Shown here one piece after another: positions 10,569-19,381 of a stretch of DNA of 64,000 bases; the first letter of the stretch is position 1, and each line of letters begins with the position of its first letter. A program made the position numbers and the translations under genes. Origin of the DNA: Brevibacillus brevis (GTDB lineage Bacteria > Bacillota > Bacilli > Brevibacillales > Brevibacillaceae); assembly GCF_900637055.1 (NCBI RefSeq), contig NZ_LR134338.1, positions 722,501 to 786,500 of the forward strand, read 5' to 3'. The notes beneath the pieces were generated by a model that saw only the letters and a list, made by a program, of their open reading frames with translations, was not told the DNA's origin and searched no databases.

Positions 10569-12242
10569 ATGATGAAGGATCAACATGCATTGTCATCAAG
10601 TCAACGCCAGGCTTGTCTGGATAAAATGGCAAACCAACAACTCGATCTTTTGGTAATTGGCGGTGGGGTGACGGGAGCAGGTATTGCCCTCGACGCAGCC
10701 GCGAGAGGTCTAAGCGTTGGACTCGTGGAAAAACAGGACTTCGCTGCGGGAACCAGCAGTCGCTCTACCAAGCTCGTTCATGGAGGATTGCGCTATTTGA
10801 AGCAGGGCGATGTGCAGCTGGTGCGGGAAGTAGGCAGGGAGCGAGCTATTTTGTATCGCAATGCGCCACATATCGTCATCCCTGAAAAAATGATTTTGCC
10901 AATCGTGAAAAATGGTACCTATGGCAAGCTGGCAACCTCCGTTGGGTTGTATGTTTACGATGTGTTGGCTGGAGTCGAACGAAAAGAACGACGCATCATG
11001 CTGAACAAGCAGAAAACCGTGGAGGCAGAACCGCTTTTGCGCCGCGATATTCTCAAGGGCGGCGGGCTCTATTTTGAATATCGGACAGATGATGCTAGGC
11101 TTACGATTGAGGTCATGAAAACAGCAAGCTCGCATGGAGCGCTCTGCGTGAACTATACCGAAGCCACTGGCTTTATTTATGAAAACAGTAAGGTCATCGG
11201 TATTCGCGCGAAGGATTTGCTTACGGGCACGGAGTACTCCCTTCATGCCAAAAAAATCGTCAACGCAGCAGGTCCATGGGTGGATCAGCTTCGAGAAAAA
11301 GACCACTCCCTGTACGGCAAACGCCTCCACCTGACAAAAGGTGTCCATCTGGTCGTGCCATATAACAGACTGCCGTTGAAGCAGGCCGTTTATTTCGATG
11401 TATCCGATGGGCGCATGCTGTTTGCCATTCCGCGCAATAACAGTACGTATATCGGTACCACTGACACGAACTACAAAGGTGTGCTGGAGCGTCCAACGGT
11501 GACGAGAGAAGACATGGAGTATGTATTGAATGCCGCGAACGAGATGTTCCCTTCTGTGAAGCTGACGGAACAGGATGTCAGCTCCAGCTGGGCAGGACTC
11601 AGACCGCTGATCCATGAAGATGGCAAGTCCCCATCCGAATTGTCACGCAAGGACGAGATTTTTTACTCCAAAAGCGGGCTGATTACGATCGCAGGTGGAA
11701 AATTGACGGGCTTCCGCAAGATGGCCGAGCGCATTGTCGATGTGGTGGTCAAGCAGTTGAACGAAGAAGAGGGCAGGGCATTTGGAGCTTGTCAGACAGA
11801 CAAAATCGTCCTCGCTGGCGGGAAATTTGATTCCGCAGCCAAGATTCCTGTATTTGTGAAAGCACAGGCAGAACGGCTTCGCCAATGGGGAATCACCGAG
11901 GAACAAATCCGCGTTCTGGTTGGGAAATATGGCAGCAACAGTGAGCAAATCGTAACGATGTGCCTGGAGCTTTTGACACAAAATGCTCAAAATGTGTCTC
12001 CAATCGAAGCACTGCTGAAAGCAGAACTACGCTACGCTGTAGAGGAAGAAATGGTCATGACCATGAGTGATTTTCTGATTCGTCGCAGTGGAAGACTATT
12101 CTTCGAGAGAGATACATTGGAGCCTGTGTATCGAATGGTGGGAGAAGAGCTCGCCCATGAGCTGCAATGGTCAGATGAGAGGAAAGAACATGAAATAAAA
12201 GCGTTTGAAGAGGAATATCATCTTGCGAAAACATTTCAATAG
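10569..12242 (+). CDS. glpD: Aerobic glycerol-3-phosphate dehydrogenase (FAD)
   Basis: A 557-residue peripheral membrane flavoprotein that oxidises glycerol-3-phosphate to dihydroxyacetone phosphate and passes electrons to the quinone pool. The FAD-binding Rossmann motif GGGVTGAGIALDAAARG lies near residues 30-46, followed by the family signatures SSRSTKLVHGGLRYL and GGKLTGFRKMAE. The C-terminal domain (about 390-540) matches the DAO C-terminal helical cap. ATG at 10569 follows AGAAAGGA by eight bases; the frame runs further upstream into the leader hairpin but has no ribosome site there. glpP starts 13 bases after its stop. Confidence 0.97.
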   Translation: MMKDQHALSSSQRQACLDKMANQQLDLLVIGGGVTGAGIALDAAARGLSVGLVEKQDFAAGTSSRSTKLVHGGLRYLKQGDVQLVREVGRERAILYRNAPHIVIPEKMILPIVKNGTYGKLATSVGLYVYDVLAGVERKERRIMLNKQKTVEAEPLLRRDILKGGGLYFEYRTDDARLTIEVMKTASSHGALCVNYTEATGFIYENSKVIGIRAKDLLTGTEYSLHAKKIVNAAGPWVDQLREKDHSLYGKRLHLTKGVHLVVPYNRLPLKQAVYFDVSDGRMLFAIPRNNSTYIGTTDTNYKGVLERPTVTREDMEYVLNAANEMFPSVKLTEQDVSSSWAGLRPLIHEDGKSPSELSRKDEIFYSKSGLITIAGGKLTGFRKMAERIVDVVVKQLNEEEGRAFGACQTDKIVLAGGKFDSAAKIPVFVKAQAERLRQWGITEEQIRVLVGKYGSNSEQIVTMCLELLTQNAQNVSPIEALLKAELRYAVEEEMVMTMSDFLIRRSGRLFFERDTLEPVYRMVGEELAHELQWSDERKEHEIKAFEEEYHLAKTFQ

Positions 12243-12255
12243 GGGTGATTCGTGA

Positions 12256-12810
12256 TTGGCAAACCAGATCAATCAAGTCATACTTCCTGCAGCTCGGACA
12301 TTAAAAGAATTTGATGAACTCATGGAAAGCAGCTACGAGCGCATTATTTTGCTGAATGCCCATGTAGCGCAAGTAAAGCCCCTGGGAAAACGGGCCAGAG
12401 CGTTCGGGAAAAAACTGCTGATCCATGCCGATCTCATTGACGGCTTGAAGTCTGATGAATATGCGATGGAGTTTCTTGCGCAAGAAGCACAGCCCGAAGG
12501 AATCATCACCACACGGAACAGTGCCATTCTTGCCGCCAAGAAAAAAGGGCTCATTTCCATCCAACGACTTTTTCTCATTGATACGATGGCATTAGATAGC
12601 AGCCTTACCCAGCTGGAGAGAACCAAACCGGATTACGTCGAGGTTTTGCCAGGAATCATTCCCCACCTGATCGAAGAAATCACTGTACGAACCAAGATTC
12701 CGGTCATCGCGGGAGGATTTATTCGTACGATGGAAGATGTAGATCGCGCCATTCAAGCGGGTGCAACTTCTGTAACAACGTCTCGCAGAGAACTGTGGAC
12801 GAAATCATAA
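12256..12810 (+). CDS. glpP: Glycerol regulon antiterminator
   Basis: A 184-residue protein of the GlpP family, a TIM-barrel-like RNA-binding antiterminator that responds to glycerol-3-phosphate. The motif KRLLIHADLIDGL near residue 55 and the phosphate-binding-like IAGGFIRTMEDV near 152 are characteristic. A TTG start at 12256 is used because AGGGGTG lies eight bases upstream and no in-frame ATG is near. In B. subtilis glpP precedes glpF. Here it is the last gene after glpD, so its own synthesis probably depends on read-through that it promotes. A terminator follows. Confidence 0.93.
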   Translation: MANQINQVILPAARTLKEFDELMESSYERIILLNAHVAQVKPLGKRARAFGKKLLIHADLIDGLKSDEYAMEFLAQEAQPEGIITTRNSAILAAKKKGLISIQRLFLIDTMALDSSLTQLERTKPDYVEVLPGIIPHLIEEITVRTKIPVIAGGFIRTMEDVDRAIQAGATSVTTSRRELWTKS

Positions 12811-12828
12811 GGGCATCAGAGTTGTCAA

Positions 12829-12866
12829 AAGCCGGTCATTCCTGCTCGTAGGAATACCGGTTTTTT
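12829..12866 (+). terminator. Terminator after glpP
   Basis: CCGGTCATTCC (12832-12842) pairs with GGAATACCGG (12851-12860) with one bulged base and is followed by six T. It closes the glp cluster. Confidence 0.85.
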
Positions 12867-12954
12867 GGTGTGTGTCCGGAAAGAAAATAGGTAGATGGCG
12901 GTGATAGAGGACATAGGTAGATACCCTTTTATTCGGTATGGAGGTCATTAGTCT

Positions 12955-12990
12955 ATGCGGATGAACGTCACCGTGCATATACACATATAG
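12955..12990 (+). CDS. Possible 11-residue peptide
   Basis: ATG at 12955 is preceded at nine bases by a full GGAGGT (12940-12945) and opens a frame reading MRMNVTVHIHI and then a stop. Nothing else in this gap is coding. The strong ribosome site is the only reason to list it; it could be a leader peptide for the next small gene or chance. Confidence 0.25.
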   Translation: MRMNVTVHIHI

Positions 12991-13023
12991 TCAACAAAAA
13001 ATAAGAGGAAAGAAGGCGGTTGC

Positions 13024-13221
13024 GTGAATTATCCAAGCGGACATTGGCCATCATCGTATTCCAGTCGGTCTGGGCAGTCTTCCTATTATCCATGGCAAAG
13101 AGATGATTGGGGTCGTGGTCGAGACTGGGATCGAGGACGAGATTGGGATCGAGATCGTCGACGCAGATGTCCAGATTTCTGTCGGCATTGCCATCCTAGA
13201 TGCTGTGGTCGCTGGCGTTAA
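13024..13221 (+). CDS. Small Arg/Trp/Asp-rich protein of unknown function
   Basis: A 65-residue protein opened by GTG after AAGAAGGCGG. Its N-terminal third is rich in Ser, Tyr and Trp, and its centre is a tandem GRDWDR repeat. It ends in a Cys/His/Arg-rich tail (CPDFCRHCHPRCC) that could bind metal or form disulfides. I do not recognise a family. The composition recalls small spore-coat or nucleic-acid-binding proteins, but that is a guess. A strong terminator follows, which supports a real transcription unit. The repeated codons show little change, so the repeat probably arose by recent duplication. Confidence 0.6.
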   Translation: MNYPSGHWPSSYSSRSGQSSYYPWQRDDWGRGRDWDRGRDWDRDRRRRCPDFCRHCHPRCCGRWR

Positions 13222-13268
13222 TCATCCTCTATTTTTTCAGAAGATAAAAACGGAAGTGTAATAGTCTT

Positions 13269-13310
13269 GAGCCAAATCTTGTGGAGCATTCGAGATTTGG
13301 CTCTTTTTTT
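13269..13310 (+). terminator. Terminator after the Arg-rich small gene
   Basis: GAGCCAAATCT (13269-13279) and AGATTTGGCTC (13293-13303) form a perfect 11-bp stem followed by seven T. Confidence 0.9.
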
Positions 13311-13369
13311 GTGAAACGGTGGAAACATGGTGAATCAACAGATGCAGGCATTCTCGCTTTAAAATTTGA

Positions 13370-14806
13370 CTATGCTCGTTTTGTTCTCGCCAGCGCAATA
13401 TTCGTTAAAACAGCCTTGATCCGCTCGACCCCTTTTTTGATCTGTTCCTCATTGGTATTGCCGTATCCGAGAATGATTTTATCCGTATGCTTGTCTTTGA
13501 CAATGGTGTGTTCCTCAACCGGGTAGACACGCACTCCGGCTTGCTCCAGTGCAGTCAGGACGTCAGGTGTGAAGCGAACCGTTGGAAAAGCAGCGACGAT
13601 GTGCAGACCAGCAGCCTCCCCCCAAATGCGCACACCATTACCAAAAGCAAGTTGAAGAGCATCAATCAAGCATTGTCGGCGTTTTTTGTACAGCTTTTTT
13701 ACGCGATTCACGTATTTCTCTAGATGCCCCTCCTCGATAAAAACCCCTAGTGCAAGCTGATCAATGGAAGGGGCGTGCAAATCGGAGAGCCATTTTGCTT
13801 GCTGATAGGAAGCTACCAATGCTTTTGGCAGGACGAGGTATCCCTGGCGTAGTCCGGGAGAAAGGATTTTGCTAAAGGAACCGATGTAGATGACACGCTC
13901 CGAGGCGAGTCCCTGGATGGAGCTGATGGGAGCAGTCTCGTAGCGAAATTCGCTGTCGTAATCATCCTCGACAATGTAGCAGTCCGCTTCCCGTGCATAA
14001 CGAATGAGTTGAAGTCTGCGTTGGATGGGCATGGTGCCGCCGAGCGGGAACTGATGAGAGGGTGTGACAAATACGAAGCGGGGGCGATGGGCAGTTAATG
14101 ACGGCAGCTGTTCCATATCCATCCCGTAGGCATCTGTCGGAACAGGCAGTAAGCAAGCGCCTGTCCTCGTGAAAATACGCTGGATATCGTGCGTGATCGG
14201 GTCCTCGATGACTACTTGACTATCAGGACGCAGAAGCACGTTGGCAATTAGGGTGAGCGCCTGAGTAGCGCCGGATGTCATAATGATTTGCTCGGGTTCG
14301 CATTGCACGCCGCGCGTTCGATACAAATAGCGGCACAAAATCGTGCGCAGCTCCGTGCGTCCCTCGGGGCGATTATAGCCAAAGGCTGACAGCGGCGCTT
14401 CCAGACAGACACGCTGGACGGTTTTGCCCCAGAGGCTGCGAGGAAAGTGCTCCAGAGCAGGAACACCGGAGCGAAAATCGATCAGCGTGCTCTCGGCTTC
14501 GTTGAAGTACTGATCTACTTTCGGGAACCCAGCCTCTGTCACCCGGGCGTGCTGTTCCAAATAAATGCCAGAAGCAATGAAATACCCAGAGCCACGTCTG
14601 CTCTCAATGTAGCCCTCGGCTAGTAGCTGCTCGTACGCCTCTAACACCACGTTGCGAGAGAGGTGCAGTTCACTGGCTACTTTGCGGGTTGAAGGAAGCT
14701 TGAATCCGGCTGTCAGTTCTCCGCTCAAAATTTTCGTGCGCAATTCAGAATAGATTTGTCTGATTAACGGAATGGGTTTCTCTCGGTCAATGGTCATCCA
14801 AAGCAA
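13370..14806 (-). CDS. MocR/PdxR-type regulator, likely controlling the divergent proline dehydrogenase
   Basis: A 478-residue regulator with an N-terminal GntR winged helix (FKLPSTRKVASELHLSRN, about residues 40-57) and a C-terminal class I aminotransferase-like domain. PLP-domain motifs are intact: the region YIVEDDYDSEFRYE and the Schiff-base motif GSFSKIL, whose Lys would hold PLP. A TTG start at 14806 is favoured by AGGAGG ten bases upstream; ATG at 14797 is the alternative. It is divergent from the proline dehydrogenase, and the gap holds MocR-style direct repeats, so it probably senses an amine or amino acid and activates that gene. Confidence 0.9.
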   Translation of the reverse strand: MLWMTIDREKPIPLIRQIYSELRTKILSGELTAGFKLPSTRKVASELHLSRNVVLEAYEQLLAEGYIESRRGSGYFIASGIYLEQHARVTEAGFPKVDQYFNEAESTLIDFRSGVPALEHFPRSLWGKTVQRVCLEAPLSAFGYNRPEGRTELRTILCRYLYRTRGVQCEPEQIIMTSGATQALTLIANVLLRPDSQVVIEDPITHDIQRIFTRTGACLLPVPTDAYGMDMEQLPSLTAHRPRFVFVTPSHQFPLGGTMPIQRRLQLIRYAREADCYIVEDDYDSEFRYETAPISSIQGLASERVIYIGSFSKILSPGLRQGYLVLPKALVASYQQAKWLSDLHAPSIDQLALGVFIEEGHLEKYVNRVKKLYKKRRQCLIDALQLAFGNGVRIWGEAAGLHIVAAFPTVRFTPDVLTALEQAGVRVYPVEEHTIVKDKHTDKIILGYGNTNEEQIKKGVERIKAVLTNIALARTKRA

Positions 14807-14829
14807 GGCGTGTGAGCCTCCTTATGTAA

Positions 14830-14864
14830 CTGGTCCTCTCGAAAAAGTTGGAAACTGGACCTAA
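14830..14864. promoter_or_regulatory. Direct repeats, candidate MocR operator
   Basis: CTGGTCC at 14830 and CTGGACCTAA at 14855 are direct repeats 25 bases apart between the divergent regulator and proline dehydrogenase genes. CTGGACYTAA-like direct repeats are, from memory, described for MocR regulators such as TauR. The match is by eye. Confidence 0.5.
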
Positions 14865-14933
14865 TCTCCACAAGCGTACCATGGTAGGGTGAAGGAAGAG
14901 AAGAGGTATGCCACTGCCAAAGGAGAGAGAAGG

Positions 14934-15899
14934 ATGACGCCAGAAGAGAGAAGAACCGCCGAGATTTTGCGTACAATCGCCCGTGATGAACGAATCAAGG
15001 AAGCAGTCAGAACATCGCCCTTGTTATATCCGTTGCTTTTGACTGCTGCGAAACGTTATGTGACAGGCGAAACGCGTGCGGATGCAATGATAGTAGCCCA
15101 ACGCTTGAAAAAAATGGGCTATCGTCTATCCGTTGAGCACATTGGTGAAAATATGCTGGACTTGCAGGTTGTACATGAAGCGCAGCAGGAATTTTTGGCG
15201 CTCATTGCGGATTGCTTCCAACTACATACACCAGTCGGAATCTCCTTTGATCTGTCCCATCTCGGCTTGTTGCTGGATCAAGAACTGGCTTTTGCTCACG
15301 TAGAAGAGCTGGCGGAACGGGCGAGACATAGCGGCCAGTATTTGATGATCAGCATGGAGGAATCGACGAAAACAGAGGCGATCATAAGCATGTATGAGCG
15401 CTTGGTACATCGACATGAAAATGTGGGCATTACGATTCAAGCGCATTTGCACCGCTCGCTGGATGATGTGAAACGGGTACTCGAACTCCCGGGGAAAATT
15501 CGCTTGGTCAAAGGTGCATTTAAGGAACCTCAGGAAATCGCATTGGCGCGTTCAGTGGAGTTGAACGAACGGTACCTGGAGCTGGCTGACATATGTGTGC
15601 AATCTGGACGCGAATGCTCACTCGCTACCCATGACCAAGCGATTGTGGACGAGCTAGCCCGTCAGGACTATTTGCATCGGCCGAATGTAGAGGTCGAGCT
15701 GTTATACGGGGTTCGCCCAGAACTGGCTCATGCTTTGCGAGAAAAAGGAGTTCAGTTGCGCTTGTACCTCACATATGGGACAGAGTGGTACTTGTACTTG
15801 TGTCATCGATTGGCGGAGCACCCGCCTCATGTGCATCAGGCGATAGCCGATATGTTTGATCCGGCGAGACTTCAGGATGTAGGGTATGGCATGTCATAG
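14934..15899 (+). CDS. Proline dehydrogenase
   Basis: A 321-residue TIM-barrel flavoenzyme that oxidises proline to pyrroline-5-carboxylate and feeds electrons to the respiratory chain. Core motifs are visible: RLVKGAFKEP (barrel strand with substrate/FAD contacts), LATHDQAIVDEL, and the C-terminal EVELLYGVRP followed by LRLYLTYGTEWYLYLCHRLAE. The length fits the monofunctional Bacillus type rather than the PutA fusion. ATG at 14934 follows AAGGAGAG. No pyrroline-5-carboxylate dehydrogenase is adjacent, so the next step is encoded elsewhere. The divergent MocR gene is the likely regulator. Confidence 0.92.
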   Translation: MTPEERRTAEILRTIARDERIKEAVRTSPLLYPLLLTAAKRYVTGETRADAMIVAQRLKKMGYRLSVEHIGENMLDLQVVHEAQQEFLALIADCFQLHTPVGISFDLSHLGLLLDQELAFAHVEELAERARHSGQYLMISMEESTKTEAIISMYERLVHRHENVGITIQAHLHRSLDDVKRVLELPGKIRLVKGAFKEPQEIALARSVELNERYLELADICVQSGRECSLATHDQAIVDELARQDYLHRPNVEVELLYGVRPELAHALREKGVQLRLYLTYGTEWYLYLCHRLAEHPPHVHQAIADMFDPARLQDVGYGMS

Positions 15900-15909
15900 A
15901 AGGATTGCG

Positions 15910-15942
15910 AAAAACGTCAGAGCATAACGCTGACGTTTTTTC
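15910..15942 (+). terminator. Terminator after the proline dehydrogenase
   Basis: AAAAACGTCAG (15910-15920) pairs perfectly with CTGACGTTTTT (15930-15940). Confidence 0.9.
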
Positions 15943-15957
15943 TATTTTTCACTCTCG

Positions 15958-15974
15958 CAATTGGTGACCAATTG
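15958..15974. promoter_or_regulatory. Perfect 17-base palindrome, candidate operator
   Basis: CAATTGGTGACCAATTG has two 8-base arms around one central base. It lies about 110 bases before the first gene of the ABC/MoxR/VWA operon and is not followed by T, so it is more likely a protein-binding site than a terminator. Confidence 0.45.
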
Positions 15975-16082
15975 ATTTCATTTTGAAAAAAATGTAGCTA
16001 TTTGTCTGGAAATAACGTCAATAACTGTATGAGAAGAAAAGATAGGCAGAAAAAAAGAATGGACCGTGGAGGTTTTGAACGA

Positions 16083-18458
16083 ATGAAAACGGCGCAGTGC
16101 AAGCGGTGGCTCCTGGCTTTCTGTGCGTTCCTCCTGTTGGTAGCAGGTGTTCCTTTAGGATTGACGGGGACAGCCTTGGCAGAGGGAAACATTCAGCTAG
16201 GAGTAACAGTCGGAATTGAAGGAAAGTACAGGGACACGGGGATGGTACCCGTTGTGGTCACGGTGAGAAATGGAGGGGCAGATATCGAAGGCGAGCTTTT
16301 TGTCGCCACGGGAGAACGGGGAGACAGTCGCTTCGAAGTTGCCAATTATCAGCCGGTTTCGATTGCAAGCGGAGTGACCAAGCAGGTAACGATTATCGTT
16401 CCTGGATCAGAGCTGCATGGCAATTCTTTTGTGGCCTTGATGCAAAATAACAAGATGATCGCACAAACTCCGGTAACCGGCGTTTCATACAGCGAAGATA
16501 CGCTGATGATCGGGGTGCTGGCAGAAAATCCTGACACAGCTAACTTCCTGGGTGTACTGCCGAAAGGCTCTATTCATAACCCGGTCCAGCTCTTGACGAT
16601 GAAGGCAGACAATATGCCAGTGACAGGTACTCAGCTACAGATGCTCAATATGCTCGTTATCAATAATTTTGCTTTGGATGCATTGAATGAACAACAGATT
16701 AAAGCGGTTCGGGATTGGACGAATTCTGGCGGGATACTGATTTTAGCCGGAGGAGCGCAGTACAAGAAAGCTGGAGGCGTTTTGGCTGACTTGTCGCCAG
16801 TAGAAGTGACTGGAGTGACGAGCGTACAGACACTTTCCAGTTTAAAAGCGGATAAGACCAATCCAATTGCACTGACATCCCCCTTTACGGTAAGCAATGG
16901 GACTGTGAAGGCAGGGAAAGTTCTGTACAGCGAAGGAAATATTCCGCTGATGGCTGTCCATAACGTGGGAGCCGGAAAAGTATTGTACGTCGCCTATGAT
17001 TTGGCGGCGGAACCAGTAGCCAGCTGGGCAGGAAACAGCCGCTTTTGGGCGGATACACTAGTAAAGGCTTTTGGTTCTTCCATCAACGCTTCAAATAGAA
17101 GCATGATTGACAACGTATGGCCGCTTCAGGATGCTGCTGATCGAGTCCCATCCTTGAAAATTCCAGAGGTTGGCTGGTTCGCCGTATTTTTCGGAATTTA
17201 TGCCCTGGTTGCAGGGCCAGTTCTTTTCTATATTTTGCGGAGAGGCCGCAAGCAAAGCTACATGTGGGTAATCGTCCCTGCCCTTTCGGTGTTGGCGGGA
17301 ATCGGAATCTTCTCGATCGGTGCCATCCAGCGGGGGGTGGGTGTAAAGCTGCACCAGGTGGGCTATATTGAGCTGCAAAACAACGGACAGGCAAATGCAT
17401 TGAGCGTAACCGCATTATTCGTACCGAGTAATGACGACTATCGTTTGACTATAAAGGGGGAGGGTATGACCCAACCTGTCACTGAAAGAGATTATCTCGA
17501 TCAAATTCCGAAAACGTGGATTTCCATACAGCCAGATCAGACCCATATTGATTTCCGAGATGTAGAATTCTGGTCGATGCGTAAGGTTGCGACGGAGCAA
17601 TCCTTATCGGACGTAGGAAAAATAGAATCGAACCTGTCGTATGAGAACGGTGCACTGAAAGGAACCGTGACGAACCATACGAAGTACTCGCTAAGAGACG
17701 TGACGATCTCTACGGGTATGCAGGTACAAGAGTTTTCACAGTTGGCGGCTGGCAGCAGTATCGAAGTGAACTTGCCGTTTGCTCCTCAACAACAAGCAAG
17801 ACGGAACCAACATCGGATGAATATGGGGCATGCTCTGCCGCAGCACATGCAATCGAATGGCTATGAAAGAGAAACCCGTGAGCAACTCATTGTGGAAATG
17901 CTGGACATGATGGACAGACGTGGTGGTCAGTCTGAAGTGGTAAAACTCGTGGGCTGGACCGAAGAGCAAGTTGTAGAGGCTGTCGTAGAAAACGAAAATA
18001 CGGAGAACAGCAGCATTGCGATGGTCACTTCGACGCTGCAAGTGAATCCATCCAAGGACGGACACATTTATTATCCAACGGGGTCGTTTGATGTGACGAT
18101 GTCGGGCAGCTCAGTTCCGGTAGATGATTTCGGCGATGGCTTTAGACTTCCTGCCGGGGATATTACCTTTGACATCAATCTGAATCAGGAAGGACAGGAT
18201 CTTGCCATCAGCAATTTGTACCTGTATACCTGGTCAGAGGACAATACGACATTTCAAAAAGAGGTTTACAACTGGAAGACAAAAGCTTTCGAACCATTTG
18301 AAAAAGCATTCATGAACAACGTGATGACAAGCGACAAGACCACTACTTATGTTTCGGGCGACGGCATTGTCCGCATCAAATTTGCCCACCAGTTTGAGGA
18401 TGAACGCCACATTGGGGTTCCAAGTGTCAGTGTGGAAGGGAAGGTGAGCAAGAAGTGA
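16083..18458 (+). CDS. Large exported/membrane protein with glutamine-amidotransferase-like domain
   Basis: A 791-residue protein with a signal peptide or anchor (about residues 1-35, ending TALAEG) and an extracellular N-terminal part. A segment VLVINNFALDALNEQQ...GGILILAGG near 190-220 looks like the class-1 glutamine-amidotransferase fold seen in Bat and Gld-type proteins. Two transmembrane helices follow near 365-420, then a long C-terminal domain. I do not recognise a named family. ATG at 16083 follows GGAGG by ten bases. Its stop overlaps the ABC ATPase start by four bases, which places it first in an eight-gene operon. It may be the substrate-binding or scaffold part of the exporter. 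Confidence 0.8.
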   Translation: MKTAQCKRWLLAFCAFLLLVAGVPLGLTGTALAEGNIQLGVTVGIEGKYRDTGMVPVVVTVRNGGADIEGELFVATGERGDSRFEVANYQPVSIASGVTKQVTIIVPGSELHGNSFVALMQNNKMIAQTPVTGVSYSEDTLMIGVLAENPDTANFLGVLPKGSIHNPVQLLTMKADNMPVTGTQLQMLNMLVINNFALDALNEQQIKAVRDWTNSGGILILAGGAQYKKAGGVLADLSPVEVTGVTSVQTLSSLKADKTNPIALTSPFTVSNGTVKAGKVLYSEGNIPLMAVHNVGAGKVLYVAYDLAAEPVASWAGNSRFWADTLVKAFGSSINASNRSMIDNVWPLQDAADRVPSLKIPEVGWFAVFFGIYALVAGPVLFYILRRGRKQSYMWVIVPALSVLAGIGIFSIGAIQRGVGVKLHQVGYIELQNNGQANALSVTALFVPSNDDYRLTIKGEGMTQPVTERDYLDQIPKTWISIQPDQTHIDFRDVEFWSMRKVATEQSLSDVGKIESNLSYENGALKGTVTNHTKYSLRDVTISTGMQVQEFSQLAAGSSIEVNLPFAPQQQARRNQHRMNMGHALPQHMQSNGYERETREQLIVEMLDMMDRRGGQSEVVKLVGWTEEQVVEAVVENENTENSSIAMVTSTLQVNPSKDGHIYYPTGSFDVTMSGSSVPVDDFGDGFRLPAGDITFDINLNQEGQDLAISNLYLYTWSEDNTTFQKEVYNWKTKAFEPFEKAFMNNVMTSDKTTTYVSGDGIVRIKFAHQFEDERHIGVPSVSVEGKVSKK

Positions 18459-19381
18459 TCCAGATCCAAAATTTGCGCAAGCGCTACGGCAAAATGGAAG
18501 CGCTAAAAGGACTTTCGCTCGAAATTGACAAGGGTACCGTTTTTGGTTTCGTCGGTCCGAACGGGGCAGGAAAATCGACGACGATGTCCATTTTGGCGAC
18601 TTTATTGGAGCCGACCAGTGGGAAAGCATACGTAGGCGGCTACGAAGTGACCAAGCATCCAAAGGAAGTGCGCAAGCTGATTGGCTACATGCCAGACTTT
18701 TTTGGTGTCTACGACAATTTGACAGCAGAAGAGTACCTTGATTTTTACGCGGCGAACTACGATATTCCGGGAGCAGAGCGAAAACAAATCATTCCGCAGT
18801 TATTAGAGCTGGTGAATCTCACGCACAAGCGGGATGCCTACGTCGACTCGTTGTCGCGAGGGATGAAGCAGCGCCTTGGACTGGCCCGCTCGCTGGTTCA
18901 CAATCCGGAAGTGCTCATTCTGGACGAACCAGCTTCTGGTTTGGACCCTCGTGCTCGCATCGAGCTGCGGGAGATTTTGAAGGAACTGCGGGACATGGGC
19001 AAGACGATTATCATTAGCTCGCACATATTGCCTGAGCTAGCGGAGATGTGCGACGTCATCGGGATTGTGGAGGAAGGCAATCTGGTTGCCTTTGGACGAG
19101 TCGATGAGATTTACTCGAAAATGCAAGAACAGCGGGTATTGCGTATTCGCCTGTTGGATCGGGTTGATGAAGCAATGACGCGCTTGCGTGAGATGCCCGT
19201 CATTACTAGGGTGACACGCGAAGGGAACTGGGTCGTTGCAGGCTTTTCAGGAAATGACGAAGAACAGGTTGAGCTGCTGCGGGAGCTTGCGGTGTCAGGC
19301 TACCCTGTTGCCGCGTTTAATGAGGCAGTTGGTGATTTGGAAGAAATCTTCCTGGAAATTACGAAAGGGGTGGGCTCATGA
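18455..19381 (+). CDS. ABC-2 type transporter ATP-binding protein
   Basis: A 308-residue ATPase with Walker A GPNGAGKST (about residues 35-43), signature LSRGMKQRLG (near 131), Walker B VLILDEPASGLDP (near 150) and the switch His in IISSHILPE. The C-terminal extension of about 90 residues is typical of ABC-2 exporter ATPases such as GldA, NatA or CcmA-like proteins. A GTG start overlaps the stop of the previous gene (GTGA), and the stop overlaps the permease start (ATGA). It would power the next protein in moving a substrate, possibly a lipid, polysaccharide or peptide, out of the cell. Confidence 0.95.
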   Translation: MIQIQNLRKRYGKMEALKGLSLEIDKGTVFGFVGPNGAGKSTTMSILATLLEPTSGKAYVGGYEVTKHPKEVRKLIGYMPDFFGVYDNLTAEEYLDFYAANYDIPGAERKQIIPQLLELVNLTHKRDAYVDSLSRGMKQRLGLARSLVHNPEVLILDEPASGLDPRARIELREILKELRDMGKTIIISSHILPELAEMCDVIGIVEEGNLVAFGRVDEIYSKMQEQRVLRIRLLDRVDEAMTRLREMPVITRVTREGNWVVAGFSGNDEEQVELLRELAVSGYPVAAFNEAVGDLEEIFLEITKGVGS

